Positions 47,125 to 57,884 of a stretch of DNA of 64,000 nucleotides are shown in pieces (position 1 is the stretch's first letter; each line of letters opens with the position of its first letter). The notes beneath the pieces were generated by a model. It made no database searches. It was given only the letters and a program-made list of their open reading frames with translations, and was not told the DNA's origin. Origin of the DNA: Arthonia radiata (taxonomy: Eukaryota > Ascomycota > Arthoniomycetes > Arthoniales > Arthoniaceae); NCBI GenBank assembly GCA_002989075.1, contig PSQN01000003.1:875366-939365 (forward strand). Reading direction: 5' to 3'. A program made the position numbers and the translations under genes.

Positions 47125-48503
47125 ATGGCTTTGCTTGCATCTGCCGCAAGCTCTCCTCGTTTGGGTAGACGTCAAACGAGCATCGTACCTCCGTCTCAAG
47201 ATTCCTTCTATCAGCCTGCAGCCGGATGTGAGTTCACCCGACGGAACTGAGCGTTCAAGCACAAAGTGGCCGGAACAAGTGATCTGATTTCAAGGTAGTT
47301 GAGATGCAAGCGCCCGGAGCGATTCTCAAATCCAGAAAGCTTGCGTCGGCAGTAGACGGCTCCTCCTACAGCTATCAGCTACTCTTCCGCTCAACGGACT
47401 CAAACGGAGACCCAAATACGGTCGTTACTACTATCCTCGCGCCAGAGGTCGCTGATCCAATGAAGTTGCTATCAGTCCAAGACCCAGTGGACACCTCTGC
47501 TGTCGACTGCAGCCCCAGCTACTTTTCACAACAACAGGGAAACAGGTCGACGGATCCCGTTGTCGGACAAGCGCTTGTTGCTGGTTGGTACGTAGCTCTG
47601 CCGGACTACCTGTCGTTCAACGCGTCTTTCGGGAACGGAGTTCAAGGAGGTCAAGCCACCCTTGATAGCATCCGCGCTGCTCTAGCCTCGACCGACATCA
47701 CGGGCATCCAGGCAGACGCGACATACGCTCTTAGCGGCTACTCCGGTGGGGCGACCGCCAGCGAATTTGCGCTGGAATTGCTTCCGAGCTACGCCTCAGA
47801 GCTTACCATTGCGGGCGCAGCAATCGGAGGGCTAGGGCCCAACGTCACCGACACCGTATTGACGATCAACGGCACCGCTCTTGCAGGTTTTGGTAAGCCT
47901 TTCCGGCTCCGCTATAGACCTCTTGACACATGCTGAGACTGATGACTATGAATGTAGTGCCAACGGGCATCTTAGGCATAACCGCACAGAACGCCAGTGC
48001 CCGCGCTGCGATCGAAGACAAGCTCATCACGGCTAATGCGGCGAAATTCAATGGGCCACTCACGCAGTGTTCCGCTGACTACATCCCAGCATTTGCTGGC
48101 GAGGATATCTTCAATACCTACTTTACGGAAGGCGCTGCACTCGTGTCGGATCCCGTGCTTGCGCCACTCATTGAAGAGTTCGGCATCATGTGGGTCATAT
48201 TTCTAGCATGCTCGTTCTGCTTGAGGGTTGTACTGATGCTACCCTCGTAGGGGCCTTAGAGGCACACCAAGGGTGCCGATATACGCGTACAAGGGCGTGC
48301 TGGACGAGATTAGCAATGTCACGGTCACAGACGCGTTAGTAGACAAGTACTGCGCTGACGGTGCGCGTATCGAATATATCAGAAATGCGGCTGTTGACCA
48401 TGAGACTGATGGTATCCTGGTGGCTATGGGGGCGTTTGCGTGGTTGAATGATAGGATGAATGGGGTGCCTGTGCAAGAGGGATGCAGCGTCACAACTTGG
48501 TAA
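47125..48503 (+). CDS. Secretory lipase (LIP / CAL-A-like family)
   Basis: Exons 47125-47227, 47299-47892, 47958-48189 and 48251-48503 join in phase to 393 aa. The alpha/beta-hydrolase nucleophile elbow is ALSGYSGGATASEF (Ser in GYSGG). The upstream GWYVALPDYLSFNASFG and the C-terminal VPIYAYKGVLDEI and HETDGILVAMGAFAWLNDRM (candidate catalytic His) match fungal secretory lipases related to Candida LIPs and C. antarctica lipase A. Several N-glycosylation sequons are present. The visible N-terminus (MALLASAASSPRLGRRQTS) is a weak, short signal with a Kex2-like RR; a further upstream exon with a better signal peptide is possible. Confidence 0.85.
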
Positions 48504-48824
48504 AGTAGGATACGGAGCTTGTACACTCATTGGCAGATCTCAAGGCCTCAATCTTCAGTAGCGAACAAAGACTGTTCAAATACAAGTTCAAACAGAGTTG
48601 AGTAACGAGAAGCCAGTGGTCACTCGCGTGCGTGTCCGATGGGATTTCGTCAAAGGCCATGGACTCGGTGGGGAGCTCGGTCTCGGCCTGCTCTCGGGCC
48701 GATGTTGCTACCGCCCCTTCAGGTGTGCCCAGCACCACCAAAATTCACAAATCGTTGTCATCACGTACCTCAGGCAGTCTGATTCACGCAGAGGCTACAG
48801 TGGGGCTGTAGTGCGCACGTCTCC
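48504..48824. other. Intergenic
   Basis: 3' region of the lipase and promoter of uS17m, both on the plus strand. Nothing else seen. Confidence 0.5.
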
Positions 48825-49612
48825 ATGGCCCAACACATCGCCCACAATGTGGCTACCATCGCACCGCGCCCCGGGCCGGCAGTCGTTGTCTCAGCAGGAA
48901 GGATGCAGAGAACTGTAAAAGTACGGCAGGTCAAGCAGATCTGGAACAGGCATTTACGCAAAGTATGCGCCCTCATGCATTGCCAGCAGCACCTGTTGTG
49001 TTTGTTCGTTCTTCGCGCCTAACCTTGACCGCACAGAGCTTCTACACAAACGAGCACTTTCTTGTGAACGACCCCAACTCCACCCTGGTAGAAGGCGATA
49101 TAATCACGACGACACCCGAACGCCACTCAAAGCACGTCAAACACACCGTCGCTGGCATCGTAGCGCCTTTTGGCAAGCCCATTGAAGACCGGCCGCACTT
49201 GTACACACCAGGGCAGAGAGAAGCGATCACAGACACGAAGCGGAGAGCCAAAGTAGAACGAAGAGCATCACGGGGCATCGCAAGCGCGATCAGAGAGATG
49301 CGAGAAAGAGGTTGGGAGAAGGAGACGGCAGCGACAGGAGGTTGGGGAGCACTGCATGACGAGGCGCAGAGGGAGGGTGGCGCACCGGAAGCAGAGAGTC
49401 CAAAGGATGCAATGAACAGAAGTGTTCTTCCGGGTGGGTTGCACAAGTTTGGAGGTAGGGGAGAGGGTGGCATCAACAAGGAAGCACAGCATGGCGCCCA
49501 AAGGACAAGAGATCGGTACGACAAAGCGCGGGAGAACGAGGCGGAGAGGGAAGAGGTAGAGAGCCTGCCTTCAAAAGAGATAGCCAAGCAGCACTTGGAA
49601 GATAAGAGATGA
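48825..49612 (+). CDS. Mitochondrial small-subunit ribosomal protein uS17m
   Basis: Exons 48825-48962 and 49037-49612 (AAA|GTATGC, CGCACAG) give 237 aa. The S17 OB-fold is at the N-terminus: PAVVVSAGRMQRTVKVRQVK, HLRK|SFYTNEHFLVND, then LVEGDIITTTPERHSKHVKH and a VAGIVAPFGKPIEDRP end. After about residue 100 comes a charged, low-complexity extension (KRRAKVERRASRGIASAIRE to KEIAKQHLEDKR) absent from the roughly 85-aa bacterial S17. Presumed matrix protein; the first 25 residues are acid-free. Confidence 0.9.
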
Positions 49613-49641
49613 CCTATGGTTCAAGCATGGACGAGCTCCAG

Positions 49642-49845
49642 CTATGTGAGGGCGTGCTTTGCGCCGGTCATCCTTTGAGCGATGAGGCTGAAGACGGCGA
49701 TCGAGGACATGAACACCGCGAGGTTGTAGAACTGGCTGTGATCAGCATATGATTGTAAATAGACCTTGTACAGACATACAGCTTTTCGAGAGTATGCGCT
49801 CTCCTCAGCTTCCGTACGAGCCTCGACGAAGAGTCGTCTCAAGTT
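49642..49845 (-). CDS. Possible small tail-anchored membrane protein (5' end not found)
   Basis: A frame reads LRRLFVEARTEAEESAYSRK, then after a likely intron (donor GTATGT, acceptor CACAGCCAG) FYNLAVFMSSIAVFSLIAQR and ends MTGAKHALT at 49642. This is an amphipathic helix plus one C-terminal membrane span, as in small mitochondrial or ER membrane proteins. No ATG precedes it before an in-frame stop, so an upstream exon is needed. The frame at 49905-50195 is a candidate, but I could not join the two in phase. Confidence 0.4.
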   Translation of the reverse strand, partial: NLRRLFVEARTEAEESAYSRKAVCLYKVYLQSYADHSQFYNLAVFMSSIAVFSLIAQRMTGAKHALT

Positions 49846-49904
49846 AGGCAGATTGGCCTTTGTCCAACATTAGCGTTTTGTCGAACGGTGACTGTTGCAG
49901 TCCA

Positions 49905-50195
49905 TTACGGACCATTGAGCACGGCTGTAAATAGTTTGGCTATCGCTTCATAATCTCGGAAGGTTTGTGTTGTCACGACAAGCTTTGGTCGCGGCAAAGG
50001 CGTTTCAAGCTCGGAGCCTGTGATCGTCATTTTCGAGACAAGAACTCCTTCTGCAGCACACCAGCACGACATACTCCCGTTCCCAGACCCAACTGTCTCA
50101 TTAATTCTCACAGGTTCCTCACACAATCGCGCCAGCTCCTCGATAGGCAGCCGCTACGTAACTTGGGGCGTCTGGTCCAGCTTGCATAGAAGCAT
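49905..50195 (-). pseudogene. Coding-like small frame interrupted by TAG
   Basis: ATG 50195 opens MLLCKLDQTPQVT, then an in-frame TAG (50156-50154), then a continuous coding-like stretch (RLPIEELARLCEEPVRINET .. LPRPKLVVTTQTFRDYEAIA) to a TAA near 49905. It may be a separate exon (the CGTAG could serve as a 3' splice site), a decayed gene, or the upstream part of the membrane protein at 49642. It lies head to head with AP-1 beta. Family not recognised. Confidence 0.35.
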
Positions 50196-50297
50196 CCAAA
50201 GCGGATCTCCAGATTATCCACCCACTCGCCTGCAGGGAGGAACGCCTTCTCCGTGCGCAAATGGACTGAATAGCGCGTTAGCTTCGTCCGCGACACC

Positions 50298-52791
50298 ATG
50301 GCAGTCAATAGGATACGCGGCGCCTTCCAGGTGCCGCGCAAGGGAGAAGTCTTTGAACTCCGCGCCGGTCTGGTATGTTTCTAAAGCTCATGGATACACC
50401 CTTTTTTTTGCATGACAGTCAGTACGCGCTGGCATGCCCGCGTCTTTCGGAAATGTTGGAACGGGCTCGGTATCTTACATGTTCTGCGCAGCGCTGATAT
50501 CCTGTGTGTAGGTATCACAATATGCATACGAGCGAAAAGAGTCTATCCAACGGACCATTCAGTCTATGACATTGGGCAAAGATGTCTCCGCACTATTTCC
50601 TGACGTTCTTAAGAACGTGGCTACGAGTGACCTGGACCAGAAGAAGCTCGTATACCTTTATCTCATGAACTACGCCAAATCACATCCAGACCTCTGCATT
50701 CTCGCCGTCAACACGTTCGTACAAGACACAGAAGATCCAAATCCGCTGATCAGAGCACTCGCCATAAGGACAATGGGCTGCATTCGGGTGGAAAAAATGA
50801 TCGATTACATGGAGGATCCGTTGCGGAAGACACTGCGAGACGAATCCCCCTATGTGCGGAAGACCGCTGCGATTTGTGTTGCTAAGCTATTCGACCTCAA
50901 CCCAAGCATGTGTCTGGAGAATGGCTTTCTTGAGTCGTTGCAAGAGATGATGGGTGACCCGAACCCAATGGTTGTCGCGAACGTGGTTGCTGCACTGGGA
51001 GAGATACAAGACGCCGCGCCAGAGACACGAGCCCTGCAGGTAAATCCCAGCAACCTCAAAAAGATGCTTATGGCGCTCAATGAGTGTTCGGAATGGGGTC
51101 GTATCGCTATTCTGTCCGTGCTCGCGGATTACCGAGCGTCTGACGCCAAAGAGTCTGAACACATCTGCGAGCGAGTGGCTCCACAGTTTCAACACGTCAA
51201 CCCCAGCGTGGTGCTCTCAGCTGTGAAGGTAGTCTTTCTACATATGCCATATTTGTCAGGCGACCTTCACCAAACGTATCTTAAGAAGATGGCGCCGCCT
51301 TTGGGTATGTATACAGCAGCGTGGGCGCCATTTGCTAAAGCTAACCGTCACAGTCACACTCGTATCCTCGGCTCCTGAAGTACAATACGTCGCGCTGCGA
51401 AATATGGACTTGCTCTTGCAAAAGCAGCCTGACATATTGAGCAAGGAGATGAGAGTCTTCTTTTGCAAATATAATGATCCTCCATACTTAAAGCTTCAGA
51501 AAATTGAAATCATGGTGCGAATATCAAACGATCGCAATGTCGACCAGCTGTTGGCCGAACTCAAGGAATATGCAATGGAAGTTGACATGGATTTTGTGCG
51601 GCGAGCCGTCCGCGCGATCGGCCAGGTAGCCATCAAGATCGAAAGTGCCACGGAGAAGGCTGTCAACACCTTGCTTGATCTGATCGCCACCAAAGTGCAC
51701 TATGTCGTTCAGGAAGCCATTGTCGTAATCAAGGATATCTTCCGGAAGTATCCTGGCTACGAAGGTATCATTCCAACCTTATGTCAATGCATTGACGAAC
51801 TCGACGAGCCAAATGCTCGAAGTGCGATTATCTGGATCGTAGGCGAATATGCGGAGAAGATCAGCAACGCGGGCGACGTCCTTGCGAGCTTTGTGGACGG
51901 CTTCAATGAGGAGTTCACACAGGTATGCCGATTGCCCATATCTGTAGCATCGTCAAGCTGACAATCCAACAGGTACAACTACAGATCCTCACAGCTGTAG
52001 TCAAGCTGTTTCTAAAACGACCAGACCAGTCACAAGGGCTTGTTCAGAAGGTACTTACTGCATCGACAGCTGAGAATGACAACCCCGATATCCGTGATCG
52101 AGCCTATGTGTACTGGCGGCTTCTCTCCTCGGATCCCAACGTCACAAAGAGCATCGTCCTCTCTCAAAGACCACCCATCCATACCACCATCTACTCACAT
52201 CCTCCAGCTCTTCTCGATGAGCTCCTTGGCGAACTTTCCACGTTGGCGTCAGTGTATCACAAGCCTCCTGCGACCTTCATCGCACAAGGAAAGCTGGGCT
52301 CCGATGCGGTACAAAAGGCCGCGATCGAAGAGCAACAGCAAAACGCGCGGGAGAATCCGCTAGCGGCTGCCGCGGCTGCCGCTGCGGTGAGTGGTAGCGG
52401 TGCGGCTCCTCAACAAAACAACGCCGAAAACCTGCTGGACATCGACTTCGATGGTGCTGCACCTGCCAGTCTTCAAAAGCAACCTACCCTAGGCGGCTCG
52501 GGTCTGGAGGGATTAGCTGGCACACCTACACGCGGCGCGACACCGGAACCACCAGGTCAGCGGCAGCCGCCGACCAATGCAGATGATCTGGCGGACATCT
52601 TCGGGAACAGCAGCGGACCGCAGCCGCCTCAAAACGCGTCGAACATGAGTGATGATCTGATGAATGGGTTTGCATCGTTGAACATGAACGGAGCTGGGAA
52701 GCAGCCCCCGCCTGCTGGTCAACAACTGCGTGGGGTTTCGCGACAACCGCAAGCGGCGTCGTCGGCAAGTCAGGATCTATTGGACTTATAG
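50298..52791 (+). CDS. APL2: AP-1 adaptor complex large subunit beta
   Basis: Exons 50298-50372, 50512-51304, 51354-51922 and 51973-52791 give 751 aa. The start [20 protein letters not shown] and the second exon ([40 protein letters not shown]) are the beta-adaptin trunk, followed by HEAT repeats (SYRKT-like [40 protein letters not shown]). The hinge after residue about 600 is A/P/G/Q-rich and contains a clathrin box (NLLDIDFDG) and a terminal DLLDL. There is no C-terminal ear, as is common for fungal AP-1 beta. It acts in clathrin-coated vesicle formation at the trans-Golgi and endosomes. AP-2 beta is the alternative; the clathrin box and length favour AP-1. Confidence 0.88.
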
Positions 52792-53196
52792 TCCGCTGGG
52801 GATGAGATAGCTGGAATGCAATACCGAGCTTTCAGACTAGGCACGGGAGCAAGACACGAGCTCCAGAACTTTCGTCTGTTCGTGCTTGCAAACTGCAGTC
52901 CAATCCATTCTCTGAATATTATTCAAATGCTGGAGCCCCCATTGTGAGCCAACCAATACCCGACCCCTTTTCGTGCTATCATTGCAGATGCCAGGGCACG
53001 TGAAAGCGCGTGGACTGCGCCACATATGACGTCACTTATTACCAGGGTAACAGCTGTCACCTAGATCGTCGAGGCTTTTGACACGTCCACGTTAACCTTT
53101 TCCTGCGTTGTTCTTGACATTTGAGCACGCTCCCTGCGAAACGCCAAAGCCTTGCTTGTTTCATTTCAGAACCACGGGTCGCACGCAGGAACTACG
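52792..53196. other. Intergenic
   Basis: 3' region of AP-1 beta and promoter of VID27. CACGTG occurs near 52998, about 200 nt upstream of the VID27 start. Confidence 0.5.
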
Positions 53197-55869
53197 ATGT
53201 TTATGCTCAGAAATGGTAAATGCTCCCCAATTGCCCCATCCTTAACGGTGATCGCTGCCCATCTCCCGCCATATGGGCCCCATTTGGTTCAGCCGCAGAA
53301 TGTCCGCTAACACCTTATTGTACAGCTACCAAATATCTCTTCGGCAACACAAGCTCTCAAGAAACCATCGTCGAGATCACCCAAGGCCAGCTCTACCTCG
53401 TCCGCCCGCTCTCGCCGAAAGGCTACAGCGAATTGATCTATCCCGACGCGACTTGCTCACTTCGGCGGACCGGCCAACAGTACCAGTATCAGCTCGTGGT
53501 ACAGCGTGTTTTCGAGGAGGGCGCGCAGGAGCTTGAGGCTGAGGAGGACGAAGAAGGCGCGGAAGAGGGTCTTAGCTCGGAGAAAGACGAGAAGACCTTC
53601 CTGCTTGACGAGGAACTGCGCTTTCGCATCGACAAGCGGGAAGGTGGGGAGATCGTGATCGCGTGGAACGATCTGAGCGGAGACGAGGGCGATCTTTACG
53701 AGTTTGTTTGCGATATTAAGACACAAGAGGTGGTTGTTGCAGGCTTCGAAACCGTTGCTGCGCAGTGCCAGTACGAGCGCAAATATCGACAGCCACACGA
53801 AAACGCGACCGAGCGTGATTTAGAAGAATTTGTCTTCGCAGAACAAGCCATACCCGACACAGGCTCAAGAGCGTCAATATCTAAGTCAACTCGCGATATG
53901 TCTCCTCCACAGGTAAGTTCATCCTGGAACATCCACACAAAGCACGCTCTGAATCTTTCGACATCCCTCAGTGGCCGTGGTGCTGGCGCTTCAGGGAAGA
54001 CAGCTATCCGGGGCACTTCTTATTGGCGTGTTTGCTAACACTTCTTCGTAGGCAAAGCGCGAAACTCCCAGCAAAGCCCCAGCGACCAACAGCACACCCG
54101 ACACAATGAGTACCCTGGACACCATTGGGCTGCTTTATCCCTCGAAGCTGAAGCATCCTGAGGGCAAGGAGGTGCTCGCTTCCGAACCGTGTGAGCTGCA
54201 TGTGTTCGAGCACGAATCCGGAAACTTTGTGGTGCAAGACGACGGCGTCACCGCAAACGTCTATGAGGTCGGCAATTGGACCTATTGGTTGCAGATCTCT
54301 GGCGGTAAGCGGGACTGGCTCAGCCTGGCAGTTACTCCAGAGCTCAACCCAGTATTCAATTTCGAGTATAAATCGTTCATATTCAACCACTATCCGGACG
54401 AGCGCAATGCCTTCTCCTGGTTGCTTCGGTTCAGAGACCAGGAAACGGAGGAGCGGTTTCAGGAGGGACTGATGCGTGCACTGTGGGAACATCTCAACGA
54501 AGCCAAGTGGCTGAAAGCCAAGGAGACTGAGCGTGAGTATGCTCTCGAGGCTTTCCAAGACCTTACAATGGAGGACGCGCCCCCGTATGAGGAAGAAGAG
54601 GAGGAGGAAGACGAAGCAGAAGCCTCGGACGACGAGGCTCCTCGCTCGGAGCACTACGATACCGACGAAGACGAAGATGATAAAGTTACGGGGCCAGAGA
54701 AGTCCAAGAACGTTAATTCACAACTTGCTGTCGGCTTTAAGAACGACCGAAGCTACGTCGTCCGCGGCAACCAGATCGGTGTCTTCAAGCAGGATGACCG
54801 CGGAAAAAACCTCGACTTCCAAACCAACATCAACAAAGTCGCCACACCGAAGGGCCGTCAATTCTCGCCCAAAAAGGTCATGCTCCATGCTGAAGATCGC
54901 GACATGATCCTCCAAGACCCCAACTCGGCCAACAGCCTCTACCGCATGGATCTGGAGTATGGGAAGATCGTCGACGAATACAAAGTCCACGACGACATTC
55001 AGGTGCAGAACTTCGCCCCCGAGAAAAAGTACGCCCAAACTACAGGCGAACAGACCTTCCTCGGCCATTCCCACAACGCCCTCTACCGCATCGACCCCCG
55101 CCTGTCCGGCGACAAGCTCGTCGACTCAACCCTCAAGCAATACGCCTCCAAGAACGGCTTCTCCGCCGCAGCCACCACGGCAAACGGCTACATTGCCGTC
55201 GCCTCCACTAAAGGCGATATCCGCATGTTCGACCGCCTCGGCATCCAAGCTAAAACCAACATCCCCGCCCTCGGCGACCCCATCCTCGGCCTCGACGTCT
55301 CCGGCGACGGTCGCTGGCTCCTCGCTACCACGCGCACTTACCTCCTCCTCATCGACTGCCTCCAAAAGGACGGCAAGAATGCAGGCAAGCTCGGCTTCGA
55401 GAAAGCCTTCGCCGCTAACGCGAAGCCCACGCCCCGCCGTCTGGCCCTCGCACCCGCACACGTCGCGCAACTCACCGCGGAAACGAAAAAAGGGATCTCC
55501 TTCACGCCGGCGCGCTTCAACACCGGCGAAGGCACCAACGAGACCTCCATCGTCACGGCCACCGGCCCCTTCGTCGTCGCGTGGAGCATGAAGAAAGTGC
55601 TCACGGGTGTCAAGGACCCGTACAGCATCAAGCGGTACGCGGAAGAGGTGAAAGCGGACGAGTTCCAGTACCGCAGTGATCGCAACCTGGTCGTGGCGCT
55701 GGAGAACCAGGTGGGCATGGAGAAGAAGAGCGCGCTGCAGCGGCCGACGAGGGAGAGCTTCATGGGGACGCCGGGCGGGAACAGGTATAGTGGGGGACGG
55801 CTGAGCACGCCGGCGAGGAAGACAAGGGCGAGTGGGTTGCGGAATGAGATTGTGGATAGTCCGTATTGA
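53197..55869 (+). CDS. VID27: Vacuolar import and degradation protein VID27
   Basis: Exons 53197-53215, 53326-53912 and 54052-55869 give 807 aa. A 19-nt first exon (MFMLRN) splices to ATKYLFGNTSSQETIVEITQ. The N-terminal VID27 domain (GQLYLVRPLSPKGYSELIYP) is followed by a PH-like middle (LASEPCELHVFEHESGNFVV). A long acidic linker (EEEEEEEDEAEASDDEAPRS) precedes a C-terminal WD40-like propeller (NSQLAVGFKNDRSYVVRGNQ to QYRSDRNLVVALENQVGMEK). The family is linked genetically to fructose-1,6-bisphosphatase degradation in yeast; the biochemical role is not known. Confidence 0.95.
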
Positions 55870-56260
55870 GGTGGTGCGTGTTGTGTTTGAGATGATGGGG
55901 ATTTGGGGTGAGGGTTGGTCTGCATTGGGAAAGCAATGATGTTACGGTCGAGATGGGAGGGATGACTTAACGGACGATGGAGATACCTTGTGATACCATG
56001 GCTTATGAATTTGCAATATTCCTGACAAGCAATGCACATGCTTTACAATCTTATTCTTTTGCTTTTGCCAATGCGGCTGCTTTGGAATTATACCCGTTCT
56101 AAACGGTACAGCACTGAATTTACTGCTCGAGCAAGGTCCTATCTCCAGGCACCATCCCCAAAGCGCCAAACCCATCCCACACCTCAAGCACGCCCAAGAC
56201 CCATCCAACCATATCCATCACCTCCCCCAGACCCGCAAATCCCACAACGTCCACATCCTC
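55870..56260. other. Convergent intergenic region
   Basis: Between the 3' ends of VID27 (plus) and the PC-esterase-like gene (minus). Nothing else seen. Confidence 0.5.
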
Positions 56261-57884
56261 CTAACCCTCCAAATCTCCACTCTTCACACCGCGCACCCCA
56301 TCCTTGCTCTCATTGCCCACCCAAGCAAGCCAATTCACCACCGCCATCGCCTCAATCAACTTCGTGCCCATGCCCACATGCGTCCCATCACCCCTCGCCT
56401 GCACACTCAGATTCCACACGCCCAGGTGATCCATACCCCGCCTCTGCACCCAATCGCCCATTTCATGCTCGAAGCGCACGAGTTCTTTGTTACCCTGCGT
56501 CGCGAGGAAGCGGATGGATTTGTCCGGGCCGGCGGCGTTGGGCGTGATGAAGAGGCGGGGGAAGGGGACGGTGCGCTGCGCCACATTAAATACTGTATGT
56601 GCTCGAGTGACGGTCGATGAGCAACAGGAGGAAGACAGCGAGAAAGGATAAGGGCTCACCTCTTTCAAGTGTGGGATCTTCGCAAAGATCCGCTCGTGGA
56701 TCTGATATGTCCAGTGTTTGGACGCGGTGGTGTCGAGATCATTCTATAATCCGTGGCCGAAGATGAAGGCGTGGGGTTTCTTTGGCGGGATATCCGGGGA
56801 GGCCGGGAGATCAACGTCGAGTTCGTCAAGGCTCTCGGGTGGGAGAGGATAGCTGAGCTGTGTGCTGAACTCTACTTGTCCGGACTATGTGTTTGGTGTC
56901 AGCAAACGAACAGGGAGCTCTCGAGGTACGAGATTGATGTGTTAGTAAGGCTGTTAGTAAGGCTGCAGCTCCTTATTTGTTGAGCACGAGACTGTAAACG
57001 AACAGGCGCAACGTGCAGACGCTGTCAAACATACCTTCCTGCCAAACCCCTCAACCCCGGTGTCTTCACAGGCACTGTAAGCTCCTGGATCTTCAGCGAG
57101 TATCCGCCTACTCGAAAACGCCGAGTTGTATAGGCAAGCAGAGGCGCCAAACGTGCCAGCACACCTGCAATCTAGCCCTTCTGGGTCTTCGCGCCAGGAA
57201 AGATGCGGTCCCTCGACTAGATCGCCGCGGAGCAGCGTGTTCAGCGCCACAGCCAGATTGCGCATCATACTGTCGCCAATGATGTGGATGACTTCGAATT
57301 TGGCGAGGATGGCGCAAAGTTGCCTTTGGCTGTACCAGTGCATGTCGCAATCTCTTGGGGTGTAGGGTGCGTCCAGTCCGACGCGGCCGCCGTTGGACAT
57401 TGCTGTCAGGAAAGAGGCTTTTGTTGAGCAGAGGGGATGGAAGGGCTCGTGGAGGTCGAGTGAGGAGAAGGTGCAGGTTGGCGATTGTGTATAGTTCTTG
57501 AAGGTGTCTTCGAGGTCGGATAGGCGATCAGATGGTGCGGGTATGACAGTGCCAGGCTGGCCGGCGACGGGAAGGAAGAGCTGTGACTGTGTGACGTAGC
57601 GGGCGAGGCGGAACTTTTTAATAAGCGATTAGCTAGGCTTGGTTTGAGGAGTTGCGTACGGCGAGAGGATCGAAGCGTGAAGGGAGGGAAAAGAGGCATG
57701 CCTTGTCAGGTACATCTTTAGGCCAATCTTGAATGGCAAAGACAATAGTCATGACCAGGATGGGCAAAAACAGAAGAGCTAAGACTATGACCCGCCACCA
57801 AAGCCGACATACGAAACAGCAGCGGATGAGCTTGTCTCGCGCTGGGCTGGGCTGACGCTCTTCTTCGACCGAGAGCGGTTCCAT
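56261..57884 (-). pseudogene. PC-esterase-type type II membrane protein, broken by an in-frame TAG
   Basis: Exons 57884-57660, 57613-57035, 56884-56660 and 56575-56261 join in phase to 447 aa if the amber is ignored. Residues about 30-52 (WWRVIVLALLFLPILVMTIV) form a signal anchor. The luminal part has HIIGDSMMRNLAVALNTLL, the GDS nucleophile block of PC-esterase/SGNH proteins, then FIFGHGL-NDLD and a C-terminal WNLSVQARGDGTHVGMGTKL with the expected D-x-x-H. At 56746-56744 the codon between GHGL and NDLD is TAG, where relatives, as I recall them, have Trp (TGG). Sequence after the stop is still well conserved, so the lesion is recent, is read through, or is an error. Likely role before loss: glycan O-acyl modification in the Golgi. 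Confidence 0.7.
56941..56964. repeat. 12-bp tandem duplication containing the branch point
   Basis: GTTAGTAAGGCT occurs twice without a gap. On the transcribed (minus) strand each unit carries ACTAAC, so the intron 57034-56885 has two identical candidate branch points. Confidence 0.85.

Noticed and set aside
54560-54680. Acidic repeat in VID27 as a novel module
   Set aside because: An acidic linker between the PH-like and propeller parts is usual for the family.
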